From NCBI RefSeq assembly GCF_005503365.1, contig NZ_SCML01000004.1, forward strand, positions 62,001-126,000: a stretch of 64,000 bases of DNA, read 5' to 3'. The stretch comes from Hydrogenophaga sp. 2FB. GTDB taxonomy: Bacteria > Pseudomonadota > Gammaproteobacteria > Burkholderiales > Burkholderiaceae_C. Both the position numbers and the translations under genes were made by a program. Below the pieces are notes generated by a model, which worked only from the letters and a program-made list of their open reading frames with translations, had not been told where the DNA came from and did not search any database. Shown here piece after piece: positions 37,274 through 45,134 of this stretch; within the stretch, counting starts at the first letter, position 1, and each line of letters opens with the position of its first letter.

Positions 37274-37686
37274 AGATGCGCTGGCTTTTCATCCTGCTGG
37301 CATGGCTGATCTCGCTTGTCGCCACATTCGGTGCACTCTTCATTGGTGAAGTGATGTTGATGGTGCCCTGTCAGCTCTGCTGGTATCAGCGGATTTTCAT
37401 GTTCCCGCTGGCCATTGTTTTGGGCATCGCTGCCTTCGCTGAAGACCGGCGTGGCGCCATCTATAGCCTGGTGCTGGCGCTGGGCGGCGGTGCCGTCGCG
37501 CTTTACCACTCGTTGTTGATCGAGGGGTGGGTGCCAAAAACCTGGGTTCCCTGTGGCCCAGGGCCTTCCTGTACCGATCAAAAACTTGTCATCCTGGGCA
37601 ACGTCCAGATTCCCTGGTTGTCTCTGGCCGCCTTCGTGGCCATCACCGCATTGCTCATCACCTATCTCAGAAAGACCCGCACATGA
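37270..37686 (+). CDS. dsbB: DsbB-type disulfide bond formation protein, 138 aa
   Basis: This four-helix quinone-linked oxidase has PCQLCWYQR (CxxC) in the first periplasmic loop and VPCGPGPSC in the second. It reoxidises a DsbA-like partner, here encoded by the next gene. ATGA overlaps occur with lspA and with the thioredoxin-fold gene. Confidence 0.9.
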   Translation: MKMRWLFILLAWLISLVATFGALFIGEVMLMVPCQLCWYQRIFMFPLAIVLGIAAFAEDRRGAIYSLVLALGGGAVALYHSLLIEGWVPKTWVPCGPGPSCTDQKLVILGNVQIPWLSLAAFVAITALLITYLRKTRT

Positions 37687-38339
37687 ACTCAAAGAAATTT
37701 ACCGTCGGAGCGCTACTGGCCATTGTGCTGGTGGCCTTCCTGTTCGGCGCGTACAACTATCAACGCCGGCTACAGAACTCCCAGATGGAGAAGGTCGCGC
37801 AAGATCAGGCCCGTCTGGTGCGATTCCACTCTCCGACCCTGGGATTGGCCCAGGCACCCGTGACGATCGTCGAGTTCTTCGACCCGGCCTGCGAAACCTG
37901 CCGTGCCTTCTATCCCATCGTCAAGGACATCATGAGTCAGTACCCGAACGAGGTGCGCCTGGTCATTCGCTATGCGCCATTCCATCAAGGGTCCGATCAG
38001 GTGGTCAAGCTGCTGGAGGCCTCACGAAAGCAAGGAAAGTACTGGCCGGTGCTGGAGTCGGTGCTCGCCGCTCAGCCGCAATGGGCGGACCACGGCAATC
38101 CCAACGTGCAGCTGGCGTTCCAGGCAGCGGCGCAAGGTGGCCTGAACATCGAGAAAGCTCTCGCAGACAGACAGTCTCCAGACATCGATGCGATCCTCAA
38201 GCAAGACATCGAAGACCTCACCGCACTCGAGGTAACGAAGACTCCCACCTTCTTCATCAATGGCCGCAATCTGCCCAGCTTTGGCGAGCAGCAATTGCGC
38301 GCACTGGTGGCTGAAGAAGTATCGAAGGCAAAAAAGTGA
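37683..38339 (+). CDS. DsbA/DsbG-like membrane-anchored thiol oxidoreductase, 218 aa
   Basis: One N-terminal membrane anchor (residues 7-23) precedes a thioredoxin fold with inserted helices. The active site is FFDPACETC (Cys70, Cys73) and the cis-Pro loop is TKTPTFFING. It probably forms a pair with the DsbB just upstream for oxidising periplasmic thiols, possibly of metal-binding proteins such as Sco. Confidence 0.87.
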   Translation: MNSKKFTVGALLAIVLVAFLFGAYNYQRRLQNSQMEKVAQDQARLVRFHSPTLGLAQAPVTIVEFFDPACETCRAFYPIVKDIMSQYPNEVRLVIRYAPFHQGSDQVVKLLEASRKQGKYWPVLESVLAAQPQWADHGNPNVQLAFQAAAQGGLNIEKALADRQSPDIDAILKQDIEDLTALEVTKTPTFFINGRNLPSFGEQQLRALVAEEVSKAKK

Positions 38340-38363
38340 CCCCCAATCCTGGAGTGACAAGCT

Positions 38364-38987
38364 GTGAGTGAAACTCTGCAAAACGTTCAACGTCGAAGCC
38401 TGCTGCTGGCTGGAGCTTCTCTCCCCATACTTGCCACGCTAGCCGCCTGCTCACCGGAACCCGTTTCGTTCCAAAGCACCGACATCACGGGAGCATCATT
38501 TGCGCAGTCCCTGCGGTTGAAGGACCACAACGGTGTCGTGCGCACCTTGGCAGACTTCCAGGGCAAGATCGTGGTGATGTTCTTTGGCTTCACGCAGTGC
38601 CCTGATGTGTGCCCAACCTCCATGGCCACATTGGCCGAGGTCAAGCGCCTTCTGGGCACGGATGGGGAAAAACTCCAGGTGGCCTTCATCACGGTGGATC
38701 CGGAGCGAGACACCCCGGAGTTGCTCAATGCCTACATGCAGAGCTTCGATCCCACGTTTCTTGCTTTGCGCCCAGAGCCTGCTGAACTCGAGGGTGTCGC
38801 GAAAGACTTCAAAATCTACTACCGCAAGGTGGACGGACCGACGCCTACCTCGTACACCATGGACCACTCCGCGGGCAAGTACATCTTCGACACCGCGGGC
38901 CGTGTTCGGCTCTTCTCGAATTACGGCACCACACCCGAAGTGATCGCGCAGGACATCAAGGCCCTTCTCAAGAGCAGTGGAAATTGA
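38364..38987 (+). CDS. Sco1/SenC-family copper chaperone lipoprotein, 207 aa, GTG start
   Basis: The lipobox LAAC (Cys29) predicts a lipoprotein, which fits the nearby lspA. The thioredoxin fold carries TQCPDVCP (Cys79, Cys83) and a distal His in MDHSAGKY near residue 168, the Cu ligands of Sco proteins. It may deliver copper to oxidases or act as a thiol reductase. GGAG lies 9 nt before GTG 38364. It converges on the MerR-family gene. Confidence 0.88.
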   Translation: MSETLQNVQRRSLLLAGASLPILATLAACSPEPVSFQSTDITGASFAQSLRLKDHNGVVRTLADFQGKIVVMFFGFTQCPDVCPTSMATLAEVKRLLGTDGEKLQVAFITVDPERDTPELLNAYMQSFDPTFLALRPEPAELEGVAKDFKIYYRKVDGPTPTSYTMDHSAGKYIFDTAGRVRLFSNYGTTPEVIAQDIKALLKSSGN

Positions 38988-39011
38988 CGGCTGGCTCTGT
39001 GGCTCGTTCCG

Positions 39012-39497
39012 TCAACCGCAGCAGCGCCTGGAAACGGCACTGCTTTGCGCGGCCCGCTTGGTCGCAAGCGCCGAGTCGCTAAGGCTCAGATCCTGAAGGA
39101 TCGTGCACCGGGCCGCTGGCCCGCCTGCACACTGCTCGGTGCACGCCGTCACGAACCTGCTCAGGCTGCGTTCAAGGGAACCTAGTTCCGCCAGCTTCGT
39201 GCGCACAGCATCGAGATGGACCTGGGCGATTTCGCGTGCTTCCACGCAATCTTTGTCATCGCTGGAGGCAAGCGACACCAATGCCTTCGTGTCATCGACA
39301 GAGAATCCGAAGTCCCGGCAGTGCCGGATCAGCGTGAGCAATTCTTGCGCTTCCGTGTCATACACCCGGTGGCCACTGGGCCGGCGCATGGCTTCAGGAA
39401 TGAGGCCGACTTCCTCGTAGTAGCGGATCGCGGAAACGGCCAGCCCAGTGCGCTCAGCCAGCGCTCCGATGGTCAATTGGGCGGAAGGGTTATTCAT
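39012..39497 (-). CDS. MerR-family thiol/metal-responsive regulator, 161 aa
   Basis: The helix-turn-helix LTIGALAERTGLAVSAIRYYEEVG is typical. Cys84 and Cys119 keep the 35-residue spacing of MerR/PbrR sensors, while the loop is longer: CTEQCAGGPAARC gives Cys119, Cys123 and Cys131. A soft metal such as Hg, Pb or Cd is a plausible ligand; the spacing does not fit CueR or SoxR. AAGGA precedes ATG 39497. It is divergent from a thiol-redox operon headed by a 19-bp-spacer promoter. Confidence 0.82.
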   Translation of the reverse strand: MNNPSAQLTIGALAERTGLAVSAIRYYEEVGLIPEAMRRPSGHRVYDTEAQELLTLIRHCRDFGFSVDDTKALVSLASSDDKDCVEAREIAQVHLDAVRTKLAELGSLERSLSRFVTACTEQCAGGPAARCTILQDLSLSDSALATKRAAQSSAVSRRCCG

Positions 39498-39506
39498 CAG
39501 TAGTCC

Positions 39507-39537
39507 TTGCATCTCAAGTTGCTTGAGGTTCTAGAGT
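39507..39537 (+). promoter_or_regulatory. MerR-type promoter with 19-bp spacer and CTCAAG-TTG-CTTGAG dyad
   Basis: TTGCAT (-35) and TAGAGT (-10) are 19 bp apart. The spacer holds a perfect 6-3-6 dyad resembling SoxR-type sites. It lies between the divergent MerR-family gene and the thiol-redox operon, so it is the likely binding site of that regulator. Confidence 0.8.
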
Positions 39538-39572
39538 CAGTCTATCTGAACTGCTCTTTCGAAGGTAATGCG

Positions 39573-39911
39573 ATGAAAAAACCCCTTCTCACCACCCTCG
39601 GCCTGGCCGGCGCCTGCGCGGCGTGCTGTGCTGTGCCCCTTCTCGTGCCCCTTGTCTCGGGTTTGTCGGTGGCGGGACTGGTCGGACTCGACTGGGAGCG
39701 ACTGGCCATGAGCCGAGAGTACATGGCCATTGTGGTGGGTATCGCGGTTGCATTCGCGGTGGCTCTGGGACTCTGGCTCGTCTGGCGCCAGCGCGCGTCA
39801 AGAGCGTGCGCGGCCCCGGTAGTTGCACACAGCAGTGCAGCCGCACAGCCTGCATCCTCATGCGGGTGTAGCGGGCCCGCAAAGCTCACATCGACAGGGA
39901 GTTCGCTGTGA
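39573..39911 (+). CDS. MerT-like small Cys-bearing membrane protein, 112 aa
   Basis: Two hydrophobic segments are visible. The first contains CAACCAVPLLVPL (Cys15, Cys18, Cys19), reminiscent of the vicinal Cys of MerT. The C-terminus ends in CGCSG. It lacks MerT's third helix and loop cysteines. It is the first gene after the MerR-type promoter; the GTGA overlap with the next gene supports an operon. A soft-metal transport or binding role is inferred. Confidence 0.7.
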   Translation: MKKPLLTTLGLAGACAACCAVPLLVPLVSGLSVAGLVGLDWERLAMSREYMAIVVGIAVAFAVALGLWLVWRQRASRACAAPVVAHSSAAAQPASSCGCSGPAKLTSTGSSL

Positions 39912-40282
39912 CCCCCGTTGCGACACCTCAAACCTCCATGGCGTGCAGCCTGGACAACGACAAGCTCTCCAGCAGGCTCGGCCGCATTGCGCTCTTGGCC
40001 AAGCGCCACTTGCAATCCGAACGCCAGGATGGCCAAACGCTGCAGCTGCAGTACGCGAGCGCAGCGACGGACGAACTTCGGAGCATCGTGGAGCTGGAGC
40101 GCCAGTGCTGCCCCTTCCTGGTCTTTGACCTGAAGGAGGCGCACGGCGCCATCGAACTCGCAATCACTGCGCCGACGGACGCCGGCACGTCCGTCGCCAC
40201 GATCTTCGACCACTTCCGCGGGGCCATCGCCGACCAGCCCACGCGCAGCTGCGCCGGCAGCGGATGTGGCTGTGCTGCCTAG
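39908..40282 (+). CDS. Hypothetical protein with ERQCCPFL motif, 124 aa
   Basis: No named family is recognised. The protein is soluble, with ELERQCCPFLVFDL in the middle and a C-terminal CAGSGCGC tail. Proteins with this CCPF motif occur in mercury- and thiol-related loci. The GTG start overlaps the previous stop (GTGA). A cytoplasmic metal- or thiol-binding role is a guess. Confidence 0.65.
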   Translation: MTPVATPQTSMACSLDNDKLSSRLGRIALLAKRHLQSERQDGQTLQLQYASAATDELRSIVELERQCCPFLVFDLKEAHGAIELAITAPTDAGTSVATIFDHFRGAIADQPTRSCAGSGCGCAA

Positions 40283-40295
40283 TTTCCCCACCTAC

Positions 40296-42428
40296 ATGAC
40301 CCAGTTTCGACATCTATTGCTCTGGCTCATCCTGCTTGCAGGAATGCCGCTTTCCGCTGCGGCGAGCGACGTCGTATCTACGCCTCAGGTTCACACGCAG
40401 TTGTTGGCGCACGCCCCCGAAGGGCTCGGCGCGGGCAAGACAGCCTGGCTTGGTCTTGTGATCAGGCACCAGCCCGATTGGCACACCTATTGGAAGAACT
40501 CAGGGGACTCCGGTCTGCCCACCCAGCTCACGTGGCAATTGCCAGCCGGCGTCACGGCGGGTGAGATCCAATGGACCACGCCCAAGCGCATGGTCATCGG
40601 GCAATTGGCCAACTACGGCTACGACGGCACCGTCTTGCTGGCAGTGCCACTGACGATCCCCGACGATTTTGGCGGTCAAGCGCTGACCGCGAAGCTCAAG
40701 GCAGACTGGCTGGTCTGCAAGCAGGAGTGCATTCCCCAGTCCGGCGAGTTCGAGCTGACCGTGCCCGCGAACGGATCATCAACAACCCACGCCGCCTTGT
40801 TCGAGAAGGCATTCGCCTCCGCACCAAAGCTGCTTGCGGGTGTCATGGCGCAGGGGGAAGTCCAAGGTGAGGTGCTGACCATCACCATGGGCGGACTGCC
40901 CGCCGCATGGACCGGCAACACCTTCGAGTTCTTTCCCGAAGACCCTGGTGTCATCGAGCCAGCGGGCGCCATCACAGCATCCCGGCAAGGAAGCGACCTG
41001 GTGCTGCGCATGCCCTTGTCTGCACAGCGAAGCGAAAGTCCGGTGGCCATGAAGGCTGTCCTCGCCCGTCCCGGCGACGAGGCCGGCATCGCCATCCAAT
41101 TCCCCGTGTCGGGTTGGTTGGACTCTGGCGCTGCGCCCGGAGTTGGGACCGCGTCGCCGGAAGCCGCGGCTGCGGGCGGGACTGGACTGTTGCTCGCGCT
41201 GGCACTGGCTTTTGGCGGAGGGCTGCTTCTCAACCTGATGCCCTGCGTGTTTCCCATCCTGTCGCTCAAGGTGCTCTCGTTTGCCCAGCATGCCGGAGAC
41301 CGCAAGGCTTTGGTTGCAGGTGGCCTGGCCTATACCGCGGGCGTCGTGGCTTCCTTCGTCGCGCTGGCTGGCCTGCTACTTGCGCTTCGGGCGGGTGGTG
41401 AGGCGTTGGGCTGGGGTTTCCAGTTGCAATCGCCGCTGGTGGTCACGGGCCTGGCGATTCTGTTCACGTTGATCGCGCTCAATCTGCTGGGTGTCTTCGA
41501 GTTCGGCTCCTTCATGCCCAGCGGTTTTGCGACCATGCGTGCGCGCAGCCCGTTGCTGGATCATGGCCTGACGGGGGTGCTGGCTGTCGGTGTCGCCTCA
41601 CCTTGTACCGCGCCGTTCATGGGCGTTGCCCTGGGCGCCGCACTCACCATGCCCTTGCCCCAGGCGCTCGGCGTGTTCGCGTCGCTGGGTCTGGGCATGG
41701 CGGCTCCCTACCTGCTGGCAAGTGCCTGGCCGGGGTTCTCCGATCTGCTTCCCAGACCGGGCGCGTGGATGAGCCGATTCAAGGTGCTCATGGCCTTCCC
41801 GATGTTCGCCACCGTGGTGTGGCTCGTCTGGGTGCTGGCGCAGCAGATCGGCGTGGACGGCGCGGCGGCCGTGCTGGCCCTCCTGGTTGCCGTCTCGTTT
41901 GGCGCGTGGACCTATGGCCTTGCCGGTGTCGGACCAAAGCATGCGCGGTTCTACAAGCTGGCAGGCGGCCTGGTGGTTGCCTCGGCCTTAGTTTGGGCGT
42001 GGCCCCTCATGGGAGCGAAGCCCGATGCCATTGCTGCTACGGGTGCTCCGGCATCGGCGTGGCAAGCGTGGACACCTCAGGCGGTCGCTGAGGCACGGGC
42101 GGCAGGGCAACCCGTCTTTGTGGACTTCACGGCCGCCTGGTGCGTGACCTGCCAGGTCAACAAACGAACAACGCTCAACGATACAGCGCTGCAAGCCGAA
42201 CTCGCAGCCAAAGGTGTGCGCCTCTTGCGTGCTGACTGGACGAACCGGGACCCCGTGATCACGCAGGAGCTGGCCCGATTGGGGCGCAGCGGCGTTCCCG
42301 TCTACGCGCTGTATGGCCCGGGTGCTGCGCAGGTTGTACTGCTGCCCGAAATTCTGACCGTCACCAAGGTTCGTGAGGCCATTGCAGGCTGGCCCGCCAC
42401 TTCATCCATCCCAAAGGAGTCCCTATGA
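40296..42428 (+). CDS. DsbD/ScsB-type transmembrane thiol reductant conduit, 710 aa
   Basis: A signal peptide (residues about 1-26) is followed by an N-terminal periplasmic domain with VCKQEC, an eight-helix DsbD core with the paired Cys in LNLMPCVFP and ASPCTAPF, and a C-terminal thioredoxin domain (FTAAWCVTC). It carries electrons from cytoplasmic thioredoxin to periplasmic acceptors. ScsB-type relatives counter copper stress. ATG 40296 is preferred; GTG 40266 overlaps the previous gene. It overlaps the redoxin gene by 4 nt. Confidence 0.87.
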   Translation: MTQFRHLLLWLILLAGMPLSAAASDVVSTPQVHTQLLAHAPEGLGAGKTAWLGLVIRHQPDWHTYWKNSGDSGLPTQLTWQLPAGVTAGEIQWTTPKRMVIGQLANYGYDGTVLLAVPLTIPDDFGGQALTAKLKADWLVCKQECIPQSGEFELTVPANGSSTTHAALFEKAFASAPKLLAGVMAQGEVQGEVLTITMGGLPAAWTGNTFEFFPEDPGVIEPAGAITASRQGSDLVLRMPLSAQRSESPVAMKAVLARPGDEAGIAIQFPVSGWLDSGAAPGVGTASPEAAAAGGTGLLLALALAFGGGLLLNLMPCVFPILSLKVLSFAQHAGDRKALVAGGLAYTAGVVASFVALAGLLLALRAGGEALGWGFQLQSPLVVTGLAILFTLIALNLLGVFEFGSFMPSGFATMRARSPLLDHGLTGVLAVGVASPCTAPFMGVALGAALTMPLPQALGVFASLGLGMAAPYLLASAWPGFSDLLPRPGAWMSRFKVLMAFPMFATVVWLVWVLAQQIGVDGAAAVLALLVAVSFGAWTYGLAGVGPKHARFYKLAGGLVVASALVWAWPLMGAKPDAIAATGAPASAWQAWTPQAVAEARAAGQPVFVDFTAAWCVTCQVNKRTTLNDTALQAELAAKGVRLLRADWTNRDPVITQELARLGRSGVPVYALYGPGAAQVVLLPEILTVTKVREAIAGWPATSSIPKESL

Positions 42429-43072
42429 AAAACCTGATCGCCGTCGCCGCTGTTCTCATGGCGGTGTCTGCCGCTCCTGTCGTGTATGCACAGGCGGTCG
42501 TTGGACAACCCGCTCCGGCCTTTCAAGCGACCGATGTCAACGGCAAGCCCGTGCAGTTGTCTGATTTCGCGGGAAAGCACGTTGTGCTGGAATGGTTCAA
42601 CCCGGGCTGCCCGTTCGTGCAGAAGCACTACAACAGCGGCAACATGCCCGCCACGCAAAAAGCGGCCTTGGCCAAAGGGGCGGTGTGGATCTCCATCAAC
42701 TCGGACGCGCGGGAGCCGGGCGACAAGAAGGCGGCCACCACCTTCCCCAACTGGCTCAAGGACAATGGCGCATTGCCCACCGCCGTGATACTCGATGGCG
42801 CAGGCACCATCGGCAAGGCGTACGGTGCGCGGGCAACGCCACACATGTTCGTGATCGATCCGACGGGCAAGCTGGTCTATGCCGGTGCCATCGACAGCAA
42901 GCCCAGCACGAACCCGGATGACATCCAGACGGCGACCAACTACGTCGGGCAGGCGTTGAATGAGTCGATGGCCGGCAAGGCCGTGAGCAAGCCCAGGTCC
43001 CAGGTCTATGGCTGCAGCATTCACTACGGCTGGGGGAATGCCGTAAAGAATCTGCTCAGGCCGGCGGGTTAA
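42425..43072 (+). CDS. Periplasmic redoxin (AhpC/TSA-like), 215 aa
   Basis: After a signal peptide (ending near VVYAQ) there is a peroxiredoxin/thioredoxin-like fold with FNPGCPFVQKHY as the likely peroxidatic Cys motif, and a late Cys (YGCSIHYG) that may resolve it. Coupled by ATGA to the DsbD-like gene, it is a good candidate acceptor of the electrons delivered to the periplasm. Confidence 0.8.
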   Translation: MKNLIAVAAVLMAVSAAPVVYAQAVVGQPAPAFQATDVNGKPVQLSDFAGKHVVLEWFNPGCPFVQKHYNSGNMPATQKAALAKGAVWISINSDAREPGDKKAATTFPNWLKDNGALPTAVILDGAGTIGKAYGARATPHMFVIDPTGKLVYAGAIDSKPSTNPDDIQTATNYVGQALNESMAGKAVSKPRSQVYGCSIHYGWGNAVKNLLRPAG

Positions 43073-43167
43073 TCTCGCAACCTGCAAGATGGGGACTTCC
43101 ATCGTCTTGCGGATTCAAAAAAGCTCTTTGCGAGACATAGCTTGGCCTGATCCGAAAACCACAGAAT

Positions 43168-44127
43168 ATGCAAAACACAAGAGATGCGCTGGAACGGCAT
43201 CAGGTTTCGATTTACTTCGTGGCGGTTGTGATCGCCACAGTTGTGGCCTTGACCATCTCAGGCACTTCGGTCCTTGAAGGCGCCATCAATCCAGCCCTTG
43301 CGCTGATGTTGTACGTCACCTTCCTGCAGGTCCCGGTCGCGGAACTCAGGCGCGCGTTTGGGCAGGTGCGTTTTCTGTCTGCGCTGCTGGTCGCCAACTT
43401 CGTTGTCATTCCGCTGCTGGTCGCAGGTCTGATTCATTTCCTGCCGGGAGACCCCATGCTCAGGCTGGGTGTGTTGCTGGTCCTGCTCACACCCTGCATT
43501 GACTATGTGGTCACGTTCGCCCACCTTGGCCGCGCAGACGCGCGCCTGCTGCTGGCGGCGACGCCTGCCTTGCTCATCACACAGATGATCCTGTTGCCGG
43601 GATACCTGGGCCTGTTCCTCGGCGAAGATGCGGCCCGTCTGGTCAAGGCGGGGCCTTTCATTCACGCATTCCTGTGGTTGATCGCTGTGCCATTGGTGCT
43701 GGCGGCATTGACCCAGCTGTGGGCAGCCAGGAGCGAACGAGGAGCCCGCGCTTCGGCCCTGCTGGGCCTGCTTCCCGTCCCAGCAACCGCCATGGTGCTC
43801 TTCATCGTGGTCGCCGCGATGGTGCCGCAGCTGGGCCCCGCAGCGGGCGCAGCCTTGCGCGTGGTGCCGATCTACATCGCGTTTGCTGTCCTGGCTCCCC
43901 TGCTTGGCTGGTTGATAGGCCGCTTTTTTGGGTTGGAAGCCACGGCCGGACGTGCCGTTGCCTTCAGTACCGGCACCCGCAACTCACTGGTCGTCCTGCC
44001 ACTGGCGCTTTCCGTGCCGGGAGCCATACCCATCCTGCCGGCCGTCATCGTCACGCAGACACTCGTGGAACTCTTGAGTGAGCTGGTGTACGTTCGCTTG
44101 ATTCAGAAGTTGAGATGTGACCTCTGA
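43168..44127 (+). CDS. BASS/ACR3-superfamily transporter (arsenite-type), 319 aa
   Basis: Ten hydrophobic segments and the motifs LLTPCIDYVVTFAHLG (with the ACR3-like Cys) and STGTRNSLVVLPLALS place it in the bile-acid/arsenite superfamily, in a branch annotated as arsenic resistance proteins. It follows the thiol-redox operon after 95 bp. Given that acr3 at 6-10 kb is broken, it may be the only arsenite exporter here. Substrate unproven. Confidence 0.78.
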   Translation: MQNTRDALERHQVSIYFVAVVIATVVALTISGTSVLEGAINPALALMLYVTFLQVPVAELRRAFGQVRFLSALLVANFVVIPLLVAGLIHFLPGDPMLRLGVLLVLLTPCIDYVVTFAHLGRADARLLLAATPALLITQMILLPGYLGLFLGEDAARLVKAGPFIHAFLWLIAVPLVLAALTQLWAARSERGARASALLGLLPVPATAMVLFIVVAAMVPQLGPAAGAALRVVPIYIAFAVLAPLLGWLIGRFFGLEATAGRAVAFSTGTRNSLVVLPLALSVPGAIPILPAVIVTQTLVELLSELVYVRLIQKLRCDL

Positions 44128-44168
44128 CTGAGGAAACGTCTCCATGTCCCACACAGCGGCTTCTGCCG

Positions 44169-44891
44169 TTAAGGTTCGGGTTCGGGTTCGGGTTCGGGTT
44201 CGGGTTCGGGTTCGGGTTCGGGTTCGTCAAGCATGTAACCCATGCCTCGAACCGTTCTCAACAGCTTGGCGTCGAATTCGTCATCGATTTTTGATCTTAG
44301 GCGCCCCACTGCCACCACTATCACATTGCTTTCGCAGTCGAAGTTTATGTCCCACATGAGCGAAGCAATCAAGGACCGAGGCAACACTTCACCACGACGT
44401 CTCATAAACAGCTCGAGAAGCCCGAACTCCTTAGTGGTCAGATCCAGCAAGCGACCAGACCTAGACGCCTTTCTACGCACTAGGTCCAACTGCAAGTCAG
44501 CCACTTGGAGTGTGGTGGACTCCTGGGACTGGGCACCTCTGCGGAGAACTGTTTTGATTCGTGCCAAGAGTTCCGAAAACGAAAATGGCTTTGCCAGGTA
44601 GTCATCAGCGCCCAACTCGAGGCCTTTCACGCGGTCCTCTATGCTGTCTCTGGCAGTCAAATACAGAACGGGCAAGTGAGGCTTCTTTCGCCTCAAAGAA
44701 CGAAGGACCGACCAGCCATCGATTCCTGGCAAGTTCACATCCAACAGAACGAGATCGTAGTCACCTTCCGTGGCCTCAATCAAACCATCGATGCCATCAC
44801 GCATCAATTCAGTGTAGTAGCCGGCCTCTCTCAAGCCCTGCTTCAGGTACTCGCCCGATTGGACTTCATCTTCCACTATGAGTATCTTCAT
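44169..44891 (-). CDS. czcR: CzcR-type OmpR-family response regulator with Glu-Pro repeat tail, 240 aa
   Basis: The receiver domain has Asp51 (LVLLDVNLPG) and AKPFSF. The OmpR winged helix is intact up to RTVRGMGYMLDE. Instead of ending there and overlapping a kinase gene, the frame continues into nine Glu-Pro units encoded by GGTTCG (plus strand) repeats and stops. No czcS lies downstream, so the original C-terminus and partner gene may have been lost. ATG 44891 is chosen; 44939 lacks support. It likely controls czcCBA and czcE through ATGAC-N6-GTCAT sites. Confidence 0.85.
   Translation of the reverse strand: MKILIVEDEVQSGEYLKQGLREAGYYTELMRDGIDGLIEATEGDYDLVLLDVNLPGIDGWSVLRSLRRKKPHLPVLYLTARDSIEDRVKGLELGADDYLAKPFSFSELLARIKTVLRRGAQSQESTTLQVADLQLDLVRRKASRSGRLLDLTTKEFGLLELFMRRRGEVLPRSLIASLMWDINFDCESNVIVVAVGRLRSKIDDEFDAKLLRTVRGMGYMLDEPEPEPEPEPEPEPEPEP
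44173..44226. repeat. Coding hexanucleotide microsatellite, nine copies of GGTTCG
   Basis: Nine perfect units occupy 54 bp and encode the Glu-Pro tail of CzcR. Because the unit is 6 bp, slippage changes tail length without breaking the frame. Confidence 0.95.
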
Positions 44892-44948
44892 ATTGCGACT
44901 GTCTCCAAGGGCGACAGTTTGGCAGTTGAAGGACGCCAATCATCGGAA

Positions 44949-44964
44949 ATGACGAACATGTAAT
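44949..44964. promoter_or_regulatory. Candidate CzcR box upstream of czcR
   Basis: ATGAC-GAACAT-GTAAT matches nine of ten arm positions of the ATGAC-N6-GTCAT motif found upstream of both czcE genes. It lies 58 bp before the czcR start, suggesting autoregulation. Pattern-based. Confidence 0.5.
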
Positions 44965-45134
44965 TCAGCTGACACTCCGCCAGGTAGTGACGACGATGCA
45001 AGTGCTCTCACGCGATGGAGCGTGAGACGTTCGAGCTAGGCCAGCCGTCCAGACGAGCCTCTGCGGTTGATATGTACTGTCTCCATTGCTACGAGCTCAT
45101 GGCCTTGGCAAGTCCCAAGACCATGAGCGACGCA

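Noticed and set aside
39012-39537. Identification of the MerR-family protein as SoxR from its CTCAAG-TTG-CTTGAG operator
   Set aside because: The protein lacks the SoxR four-Cys iron-sulfur pattern and keeps MerR-like Cys spacing.
44173-44226. TTCGGG-like tandem repeat as a telomere or CRISPR-like array
   Set aside because: Units are contiguous 6-mers in frame with czcR, with no spacers; it is a coding microsatellite.
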